Of a stretch of DNA of 64,000 bases, positions 55,508 through 64,000 are shown in pieces. Numbering within the stretch: position 1 is the stretch's first letter; each line of letters starts with the position of its first letter. This DNA is from Cryptomeria japonica (taxonomy: Eukaryota > Streptophyta > Pinopsida > Cupressales > Cupressaceae): positions 401,789,889-401,853,888 of the forward strand of contig NC_081408.1 of the NCBI RefSeq assembly GCF_030272615.1, given 5' to 3'. Below the pieces are notes generated by a model. The model searched no databases. It worked only from the letters and a program-made list of their open reading frames with translations, and was not told the DNA's origin. The position numbers and the translations under genes are program-made.

Positions 55508-56981
55508 TAACACACCATAGGACTGAGAGGGGGTGAATTAGTTTGGACCTCAAGATACTTTACTTTTGATCTATCAAACCTTAAATACCAATTAACTTAT
55601 TACTGCAATTACGAAACATGAAAGCACAAAGCACAACAAACACATGAACACTAAATTTATGTGGAAAACCCTAAATAGAGAAAAACCACAGTGATAATCA
55701 CACTCACAATATGAATAACTGATTACAATGTTTAGGCTCAAGGCCAAGGATCTCATTGCCCGTGAAGTACTTGCAAGACTAAGGTGCACAACCTTAGGAC
55801 TAGATACAAAGGGTTGCGCAACTACCAAAAGGAACACACATTCTTTTTGTAGGTGAAAAGGATTGAATGAATTGAAATGAACAAGATCTCCCTATCATGA
55901 AATTGTCCTTGAACCACTATGTCAAAATACCAATATTATGGCAAACACATCTAACAAAAAACATTGTCTCAAAGCTCTTCACAAACTATTTTTTACACTT
56001 CATCTATACCAAATTGGCTTGTGCATCATTAATATCCACTCCACGTCAATCCATATACATCCCACACTCAAATCATACATCCACACTCTTATATATACAA
56101 GATAATTCATTGAAACTCTCAACAAGGTCGGCCATAGATAAAATATATATTATTACATAAATTTGGCCACCCAAACTCATAACAATTATTATGGGCCACT
56201 CTAAGAGATAAAGGAAACCCAAAAACATCACAACACATCCTTTCCAAATGATTCCAATGAATTGCACATGCTAACACATCTTGCAAGGTTGGCATCAAAC
56301 AAGATGTGAAGATAAACAATGGCATACACCAACTAGATAGCTCAAAGCCATAATCCAATGCACAAAACTTAATATCAACACACCATGGTGAGACCCATAT
56401 CAACATCAAAACTCAACCACCAAAGTATATCCAAACCAAAATGGCATGATCCAGATAGGATACATTACCTCAGTCAACTGGAAACCAACCTAGCTGACAT
56501 CACTAAACTCGTAACATTGTAACTTCACTTGCTAGTCAAACTATCACTAGAAAATGGAAATGAAAACCACATAGAAAACCACATATCAAAGAACCATCAA
56601 GCATTCTCCAGACCAATTTTGACAGACACCTCACTATCAAAAACAACAACAACTAACTCAACCATCTCGGCAATAGAGGACCTATAAACTTAATAATACA
56701 ACATACATATATCATAAACATTATATCCAAAACCACACTCCATAGTCTTCGCATACCAGAGGAATGCAAAGTATTCTTGCACTGGGACATAAAAAAACTC
56801 TTTCCTACATAAATATTATTCTTTTGTATATTGAAAATTTGACTACGCCAACCTTCCAGAAACACCTCAAACTTACTCAATATCACTACCAAACCACACA
56901 ACAACATCAAAACATGTATTTCTGGACCATATACAGCACATAGTGACATCAATGACAACATGACAACTTAAGTTCCTAATA
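55508..56981 (-). repeat. Element B 5' LTR, main part
   Basis: After the duplicated TAACA it continues the LTR begun at 32255 (CACCATAGGACTGAGAGGGGG) and aligns with 28778-30860 except for J. It ends AGTTCCTAATA at 56981 against GTTCCGAACA in the other LTR. Total LTR length is about 1.48 kb. Confidence 0.8.
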
Positions 56982-57602
56982 GAGACCTCATTAGGTTGAG
57001 AGATACAAGATGATGGGTGTTTTCCTTTATAAGATGTGGGAGGTGGGACCACAACATATATAGGAGGAAATAAGGTGTCAGAAGAAGACCAGGTCCAAGA
57101 TGAGGAGGAATACCCATGGGTGAAGGGTCTCTAGGTTTACTTAAGGTTGATATCATCTCATTTTTTCATTTTTATAAAATAAAAAAAGAATATAAATTTA
57201 AGTCTTTAAAGGTTCAGGTTCTTTAGGCCAAAACTAGTCAAGGGTGAAATTTACACACTTCATTGTGGGTTGGTAAAGGCTAAAATTAATCATGATAATA
57301 TGGAAATTATGAGGGAAATTCAAACATTTATGGATTGTAGAAAGAATTGCTTTCATGGAAGAGAGCCAAGGATGTCCCAACTTCATACAAAATTGATCCA
57401 ATGTAGGAATAATAGCAAAGGTAACATCTAAGAACTTAGTACCAACCTCAACAAGTAGAGTAATAGAACCAATAGTAGGGCAAGAGAAACCATCATGCAC
57501 CTTGATCATAACATAAAGTTTATCATATGTGTAGAATCCTAAATTGTATTCACCTACAATTTTATCCTCACTTAGGCCTCGCTTTGGCATTCCATCCTCC
57601 AA
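56982..57602 (-). pseudogene. Fragment A: protease-like end and ORF2 start of the gag-only family
   Basis: The minus strand from 57602 gives KVHDGFSCPTIGSITLLVEVGTKFLDVTFAIIPTLDQFCMKLGHPWLSSMKAI, the same protein as in E and L, then FWPKEPEPLKT and a stop at the family stop position, then the ORF2 start (STLSKPRDPSP and PPHLGPGLLL). It is cut by element B on the left. It is inverted relative to L next to it. Confidence 0.75.
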
Positions 57603-58756
57603 GTCTTGATTGCAATACTGATTTTTCTCACACCGCCCATCTACCTCACATTTTCATCAATTTTCTAGCTTAGCCCCCATTTTGGAATCCTGATTTCTAG
57701 GACCAGGACGTACCACAAGTTGGTCCCAAATTAGGACTAGGGTGTGTACCATTCCCTAGTCCTAAATTAGGACCAGGGTTTATACGCCCTATGCCTCTTA
57801 AATTGGCCCCAAATTGGCCCCCTCTAATGGTCATCTTTGGTGAGCGGGAAAACTAGCCCTATGTCAACCTATTGCAAAAATTTAACTTAATTTTTGACAA
57901 GCAAGTATAAAAGGAGGCCTACCCTTCTTATTTTAGACCTAGCTAATTCAATTCCTGATCAAATCAAGAAAGAAAAATTGAGATCCCACATTCAATTGAG
58001 CAAGCAATCAGTGTTTCATCAAGCATTGGAGTAGAAGTGAAGTCAAGATTCAAGCTTTGGAGATGACATTCATGTTTTATGTTTTACGAAGACAACCTAC
58101 ATGAAACCCTAATTCCTTTGTGGAGAGAAAAAAGCTTCATTGAGGTATATCATTAGTGTTTGAATCATTATTTGCCTCTCCCTCAAAAGGAAAGCCTTTT
58201 ACTCTAGTCTTTCATTTACATTTTCAATTCAATTTCATGGTTAATTCCAAAACCAGGGTTTGACTTAAGAAAAACCCCTATTCCCAATAATTTTCCCCTT
58301 TTTTCAGTGTACAAGAATAGGTACAGAGCTATAATGAAGAGGATCACTAGAATTCATAGAGACAAATAGGTTCAAATTTTGACACTGATAAATTCAAAGG
58401 ATCATGGCAAATAAATGCTACCTGGTCCCAAAAAATCACCCCGAACTTCTGGGAGGAGATCTGAAATACATACTTTTTCTTAAATCTAGGTTGGTGGCTC
58501 TGTACGACATCTATAGCTTACTATTTCTATAAGATTTCTTTAATTATTGCCTATCTTGCCCTAATATTCAATAATTCAATTCAATTCAATTTAAGGAGAA
58601 AGCCCTATCCAAAGGAACCTGGAATCTAATCAAAAGTTTGGTCTTTCAAGGCTAGATCTATTAGATTCCTCTCCTCCCTAGTGTAATAGTGAATTAGGTC
58701 ATCTAGTGGTTTTACTATCTTAATTTAACCATAACCCTAATTATTCACTAGTACAT
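57603..58756 (+). repeat. Element L 5' LTR (left border approximate)
   Basis: Contains GGACC/GGTCC palindromes (57701-57790), including one with perfect arms GGACTAGGG and CCCTAGTCC, a TATA box TATAAAA at 57906, and ends with ACCCTAATTATTCACTAGTACA. Layout is the same as in the LTR of E though the sequence differs. Confidence 0.65.
57701..57790 (+). promoter_or_regulatory. Palindrome array in U3 of element L
   Basis: Units beginning GGACC or GGACT and closing with GGTCC or AGTCC, about 115 bp upstream of the TATA box at 57906. The centre of each palindrome differs from E while the arms still pair, which hints at selection for the fold or for a dyad binding site. Confidence 0.55.
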
Positions 58757-59276
58757 TTTGGTGAACCTGACTTCTTGCACCTTAATTTTTGATTTGTGGT
58801 CTCAGATCTAATTTGCATACATTTTCAAATTCATATTTACACTCATAAGTTTAATTTTTCAATTAAATTATATAAATGTAGAGGTTAAATTCACAAAAAC
58901 GCTAATTTATAATTCTAAATTTAGACTTGTGGGTTGTATTAGTTTGATTTATTGTCTTAAATATAATTGTTAATGCATTTTAAAATTCAAGTTTGTACTC
59001 ATAGATCTCATTTACAATTGAATTACATAAATTTAGAGGTTAAATTCACAAAAACCCTAATTTATAATTCTAAAATTAATTTGTGGGTTGCATAATTTTT
59101 CAAGTCTATTTTCAGATATGATCGTTATGACATGTTATGCTAAGATTTAGAGGCATTTATGTTTTAAACTCAAAATTTGCATTGCTTAATTAATTAGTTA
59201 ATGAACCATTTTTATAAAAAGCGCATTGCTTAATTACAAATTTCAATTTGTGTATTCAAATTTCCCTGCTTTGTGC
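58757..59276 (+). other. Element L primer site and leader
   Basis: TGGTGAACCTGAC at 58760-58772 matches the primer site of E with one change. The leader has two similar blocks (TTAGAGGTTAAATTCACAAAAACC, with variants, near 58880 and 59035). No gene. It is shorter than in E and lacks the GAGGACCGTGTGCAC motif. Confidence 0.6.
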
Positions 59277-61717
59277 ATGAGTTTTGTTACCATTAGCCCC
59301 ACTTACAATATTTTTGTGAGAAGAAGTTGTATAATTAAGGCTTCCCAAGGTTTAATTACTAAGGATATGGAGCCTAATTTGGATAACTTATTTCATGAGA
59401 ATGTTGGTGCTTCCTCTAATCCAACAAATGATGTCATTAATCCCCATTCTCTTCATAATTCTCATGATGAGGATGAATCACTAGCTAGGGTTACCATTGA
59501 CCAATTGGAGAAGATTGACAATGAATTTGAAAATATTCAACGATGGATGAGTCAACAATACCTAGAAAGTGAGGCAATCCCATTGATTCAAGGATTAAAA
59601 AGAATGGTGCAAAGTGAAAAAATTGGTGTTGATTTGTTGTGCGGTCTTGCTCATATTGTTGACACCAATATCATAGTAATCAGTAGTTGTTTTGAAGTCC
59701 TTGGTTACTCTCAACCCACTATTCAAGTCAATCATTCCATTCATGTGCCTACATCCTTGTCTAGTGTACCTACATTTACATATTCCATCATGATTACTTC
59801 CACAAAAATGTTAATCCTACACATGTTAGTCATGAGGACAATCTTGTTAATCAATATTATTATATCCCTCCTTCTGCGAGTCTTCCATTTGTATCCCAAT
59901 CATCTCCCATACCCACATATCATAGTGTTCTATCCCTTTGTTCTCAACCTCCACCTACATACAACCATGTTACTCCATCACAATCCAATATGTCCAATTT
60001 CAATTGATTCAGCAAAGCAAACATTAATAACCTTGCCCAAACTATTGCATCTTTACAACAACAATTAGCATTCATTACTCAATCCAATTTTAATGTGCCC
60101 ACATGTGATGTAGCGAGCCCATTATCTGATGACACTGTCCATGTTATCCCACCTAAATAGATGGAAGTCCCTTATTTGAAGTTGTACAATGGAAAAGGTG
60201 ACCCTTGACTCATGTGAAAATATTTCAAACTTTGCGTAGTAATTTTGGTCATTACCAAAGACATGGCTAAATTGTTTACTCGAACCTTTAGCAATAAATA
60301 TTTTCCATGGTATTGTTGTTTTTCTCCTTATTTTGTTACATCATTTCCACAATTATCTAATTCTTTCATTCAACAATTTCACAAAAATATTGGTCCTAAA
60401 ATTACTTTGACTGATTTGATTCATTGTAAGCAAAGAGTTAAAGAAAAAGCGACTGATTTTATTGGTAGATATAAACATTTGTATTCTCAAATTGCTTATC
60501 CAATGCCTAATCATGATGTTCAAAGAATTTTTATTGCTAATTTACAAAAATACATTAGACATAAGATTCTATTTTCTGATTTTACTTCCTTTATGCAATT
60601 GTGTGCATCACTTCATAATTATCAGCTTCAAGTGAGTCAATTTAAATCATCTCCTTCAATGGATCCAATTGATAAGAATGAGAGTGCTCAACAATATTTT
60701 GTGAAGTTTAAACTGAACAAAGGATACATCAATATAAACAACAACATCAATACTCAAGTGGCAACCACAACATCAAGTGTGGCCCTTTCATCCAAATACT
60801 TTAGAAAATAATTTACTCCTCTTTCTGAGTCTTTGCATAGTATAATGTCGAGGTTGATGAATACTAATATGTTGAAACTTCCTCCCATAAAGCCTATTGA
60901 TACCTCCAAACCTTTTCCATCATATCATGATCCTAAAGCCTTTTTCCAATATCACCGTCAACCCGGTCATGATACTGAGAAGTGTTATACTTTAAGGAGT
61001 AAGATTCAAGACTTCATTGATAACAATACCATATCCATAACTAGTGTGAATGACAAAGGAAACAAATTTGTAGCTCCTCCTAATCAAAATATTTAAATCT
61101 TCACTAATCCCTTGCCTTCCCACTCTACTAATGTTGTTAATTCTGAGTCTCTTGTCTCTTGATGACCTCGGTATTGATTCTAATAATGTTGTGAATCTTG
61201 TTAACAAACATACACCTCCTAAGGACCTATGCATTACCTTTGATCTAGTTATATTGTTGTTGTAAGTGATTTCCCATCATATATTGTTGCAAAGATCAAA
61301 GACAATCTCTCACGAGGAGTGATCATTGATCCAGTGTATATGGTGAATGTGATAACTAAAGAATATATTTACATTTTACAATTGCATAAAGTAAAATATT
61401 TTAAATTTGATGTTAAGGTCAAGGTGTATGATGGTTTCTCTTTCCCTACAATTACTCTCCTTGTTGATGTTGGTACTAAGTTCTTAGATGTGACTTTTTC
61501 TATCATTCCTACATCGGATCAATTTCTTATGAAGTTCGGACATCCTTGGCTCTCTTCCATGAAAGAAATCCCTTCTACTATTCATAAATGTTTGAAATTC
61601 CCTCATAATGACACTATCATAACAATTAATCATAGCCTTTAACAACCCATGATCAAGCATGGAAATTTCACACTTGATTACTTTTGGCCTAAACTAATTG
61701 AGCCTCTTAAGCCTTGA
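59277..61717 (+). pseudogene. gag: Element L Gag with protease-like domain
   Basis: Starts MSFVTISPTYNIFVRRS, aligned with E from the first residue. The N-terminal part is open for about 180 codons; then frame changes near 59820 and 60200 and a stop at 60158 break it. The capsid domain (LFTRTFSNKYFPWY, FIQQFHKNIGPKITLTDLIHC, DFIGRYKHLYSQIAYP), the knuckle-like YHRQPGHDTEKC and the protease-like domain (GVIIDPVYMVNVITKEY, FSIIPTSDQFLMKFGHPWLSSMKEI) are recognisable. The active-site motif is D-P-V, again without D-S/T-G. The stop TGA at 61715 lies exactly where E has TGA at 13249. Confidence 0.8.
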
Positions 61718-61759
61718 AGTGATGCTCTCTTTCTATCTTATCAAAAGTGGAAAAATGAG

Positions 61760-62524
61760 ATGGTCATATCCTTGAGTAAGCCTAGGGACCCTATACCAAT
61801 TCCTCCTCATGATGGACCTGATATTCTTCCCAAACCTTCTATTCCTCCTATGTATGCCACAATCCCACCTCCTACATGTTACAAAGGAGAGAACTTAGCA
61901 TCTTCCATGTCTCAACATAATGTGGCTTATCTTGTTTATCCTTCTTCAAAGGAAGAAAAGAAGCCTATATCAATTGATCCTCAACCTTCAAAACTCTCAG
62001 TTAAAACTAAAAGGAACCATTCTATGAGATAATGCTGACAAAAACATTGTGCCAAGGCTCATGAACTTGCTTCCCGAACCATTTCCCCAAAGACATCAAA
62101 TGTTGACTTGATCCCATTTGTCCAACTTTCGCCTAACCCTAGGGAGGAAGTTCAACCTAAATCACCAATATTAAAAATTCTTAAGAAAAATGATGGTCCA
62201 TGCTCTTTTCATATTAGGATCCTATTTTTGTTAATCTAGATAGTGAAATGGATGATGATATTGTTCATGGTAACAATGTTGATTCTAATGATTCTGAATA
62301 TGTATGAGCTCATTGATGTTAATCATGATCTATCTTCACATTTTTTTAAAGCATTAACCCTAGCTCCTAGGGATAAATAAAGTGACTCATCATTAGAGCA
62401 TGGTCCTTGTTTCAAACCTATAGTAGCTCCATCTACCGTGCTCAAAGTAGCTCCTCTTGCATCTTGTCCACCTTCCCAAAATAATGTTCAACAAGATTGG
62501 GAGGTGGATGATTTTCTTGATTAG
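61760..62524 (+). pseudogene. Element L ORF2
   Basis: Starts MVISLSKPRDPIPIPPHDGPDILPKPSIPP, 45 bases after the family gag stop as in E. The basic patch (KLSVKTKRNHSMR) is followed by a stop at 62030. Further pieces match E (SPNPREEVQPKSPI-like, and a C-terminus ending VDDFLD with TAG at 62522). Several stops and frame changes. Function unknown. Confidence 0.6.
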
Positions 62525-62843
62525 CTTCATTTGTGTTGTAGATCCTCTTTTCTCTATTTGATTCTCTGTAATGTGTTTCCCTCGTGATGTGTTTTTGTGT
62601 TATGTTAGGTTCTCTTTAGATGACCCTTGTCACTCTGTTGGTGCAAGGTAATAAAGAGGTTGAATCTGTTGTGACATTCTTCTATTTGTATCTCAATTCT
62701 TCTATATGTTCCCTTGTATTGTCTACTTGGGGATGATGCAAAGCGTTGAGATCTCTTTTGGTCTCTTCCATGTTGACTCAAAAAGACCTATGTTCCCTTC
62801 TTCCATTGTCCTTGTAGTTCCACTACCTTTGGGGGATGAGGTC
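62525..62843 (+). other. Element L 3' region, cut by K
   Basis: Matches 14161-14350 of E (ATTGTCTACTTGGGGATGATG, TTGAGATCTCTTTTGGTCTC, ATGTTGACTCAAAA). No gene. It stops where the LTR of K begins; AGGTC (62839-62843) should be the target duplication of K. Confidence 0.65.
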
Positions 62844-63633
62844 TGTATATGGTGAAAATGGATAACAATAATAACAATATTGAAAGGCTAAATGAATTCA
62901 ACCACAAAACCCTAGCCTAACAACAACAAAGATCCACCATAACATATGAAGATTACCTAAGACAATGCAAATCAAACGAAATCACAAAGATTATACCATC
63001 ACATGTCCAATAGGGTTTTGATCTCCATTCTTCCTATCTCCATTGATCTTGCTTGATATATTTGCTCTCAGATTTTATGTGCACAAGAGCTCAACAAACG
63101 GAATGTGGTTGCAAGTAGGATCGTAGTGTAGACAATTGCATAAGTTGATTCCTTAGACTCAGTGATTAGGATGCTTGATTAGGGTTTGATAATGAAGGAA
63201 GCATCTCCTTATATAGAAGACACTATATGAAATGGAGGGATAAGATTGAGAGGTGTAAAAGGAGGTCGGTTATGATTAGAGGGTAGGTAAAAGAAATAAT
63301 AAAATAATGAAAGGGGTAGGTAATGTATGAATTAAGAGATGAATGACATGTGTCATGGGTAGAAAAGGTTAATGAATTAATTAAATAAATAAAGATTTAT
63401 TTAATTAATAGAGGAAGTGGGATCAATTAAATAAATAAGATATTTATTTAATTTAGGAAAAGGATAATTTAAATAAATAAATGTATTTATTTAAATGAGA
63501 AATAAGGCTAGAAGAGGATAAATGAATGAATTAAATAAATAAAGATTTATTTAATTAATAGAAGAATTAAGCTTAGATAATTAAATAAATAAAATATTTA
63601 TTTAATTAGACTGGACAATTTTGGGTGTCTACA
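62844..63633 (-). repeat. Element K 3' LTR
   Basis: About 790 bp. On the minus strand it begins TGTAGACACCCAAAATTG and ends in CATATACA. It contains several imperfect repeats of AATTAAATAAATAAAGATTTATTTAATTAA (63370-63605) and a minus-strand TATA box (TATATAAG at 63208-63215). The left border is set by TGT/ACA ends and is less certain than the right. Confidence 0.7.
63370..63605. repeat. AATAAATAAAGATTTATTTAAT repeat in LTR of K
   Basis: Five or six loosely spaced AT palindromes such as TTAAATAAATAAAGATTTAT and ATAAATGTATTTATTTAAAT, separated by short purine-rich segments. They form a run of inverted repeats in the U3/R side of the LTR. Confidence 0.75.
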
Positions 63634-64000
63634 TTTTGCCCCTCTTTGAGACAATGCGGCTTGTCGCGTTGTTTCAAAGAAGATAAGATGAACTGATACA
63701 GAGTTGCCTCAAGATGTGAATGATATGCCCCCTCGAGAGATTGGATGAAAATGTCTAGAAAGATCGTATACAATCTCTCGATAAGAAAGAAAGGCTAGAA
63801 TGGATTGACTGGATAAAGTGACAAAGTCACGGGATAATGAAGACTGACTCGGGAAATGAGGGCGAGGGCTAGGATAGGCTATAAGATAGACCACGGGGGA
63901 AAATACATCCTCATTGTCATCTACACATCCACGAGAGTAGATTGCAGAGCGAAGATAGAGTAGTAGCAATCAGCAACGATGGCCTTCATCCATAGATTCG
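63634..64000 (-). mobile_element. Element K: Tat-like element, 3' end only
   Basis: TTTTGCCCCTCTTTGAG next to the LTR is a polypurine tract on the minus strand, followed by GCGCGTTG-like sequence (CTTGTCGCGTTGTTTCAAAGAAG) that matches CGAGCAGCGCGTTGGTTCAAAGAA after the LTR of C. ATGCCCCCTCGAGAG at 63724 also has a match in C. The coding part would lie beyond the window. Confidence 0.7.

Larger units (their letters stand above)
28696..56981 (-). mobile_element. Element B: internally deleted Sirevirus-like Ty1/copia element
   Basis: A minus-strand copia element. Its 3' LTR is at 28696-30860 (left part removed by element C, and holding solo LTR J). Its 5' LTR starts at 32255 and continues at 55513-56981 beyond the nested element F. 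The internal part is only about 1.4 kb: primer site, the end of RT plus RNase H, and a run of polypurine tracts. Gag, protease, integrase and the first part of RT are missing. The repeated polypurine tracts, the RT motif DISIIGDLSFFLGLQV and the iMet-type primer site fit the Sirevirus group. Confidence 0.75.
57603..62843 (+). mobile_element. Element L: decayed gag-only element, relative of E
   Basis: Plus-strand element with a 5' LTR ending AGTACA at 58756, a primer site like that of E, a leader, a broken gag, a broken ORF2 and the family 3' region. The 5' border next to fragment A is not resolved. The 3' end is cut at 62843 by element K, so no 3' LTR is in the window. Divergence from E is large in the LTR and moderate in the proteins. 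Confidence 0.75.

Overview
The window is a plant nuclear sequence made almost entirely of LTR retrotransposons nested inside one another. No host gene, rRNA, tRNA or CRISPR array was found. The elements are Ty1/copia (initiator-Met tRNA primer site, Sirevirus-like features) and Ty3/gypsy (Tat-like with a second RNase H, plus a gag-only lineage). The depth of nesting, the decayed copies and the lack of genes suggest a very large TE-rich genome such as a conifer; the species cannot be named from this sequence.

Elements are lettered here. A (56982-57602, -) is a fragment of the gag-only family. B (28696-56981, -) is a deleted Sirevirus-like copia element next to A. C (before 1 to 28695, -) is a Tat element that appears to sit in the left LTR of B. 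D (6681-18704) is a long non-coding LTR-like insertion in the pol gene of C, target duplication ATTTG. E (8432-16003, +) is a nearly intact gag-only element inside D, duplication CTTAT. J (29296-30090, +) is a solo LTR in the left LTR of B, duplication CCAAG. F (32264-55507, -) lies in the right LTR of B (GAACA/TAACA, one mismatch). G (32935-40089, -) lies in the 3' LTR of F (ATTTA). H (41468-50576, +) lies in ORF B of F (CCTTA). I (48396-49899, -) lies in the 3' LTR of H (GAGTT). L (about 57603-62843, +) is a decayed relative of E, cut by K (62844 to beyond the end, -), another Tat-like element.

Three results stand out. First, F, G and H are independent insertions with the same layout and no pol: copia-type LTR, iMet primer site, ORF A (coiled coil plus CCHC zinc knuckles), ORF B (about 1,000 codons, unrecognised conserved N-terminal domain, charged linker, coiled-coil tail), then a run of repeated polypurine tracts. 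They look like a family of non-autonomous Sirevirus-type elements with a conserved protein I cannot name. Second, C carries an antisense plant-mobile-domain gene whose intron is still visible. Third, E and L define a pol-less lineage encoding Gag, a protease-like domain without its catalytic Asp-Ser/Thr-Gly, and a small basic second protein; their LTRs carry an array of palindromes a fixed distance upstream of the TATA box.

Calls rest on reading translated motifs, LTR pairs, primer sites and target duplications by eye. LTR boundaries with matching duplications are firm; family assignments are recognition by motif without a database search.
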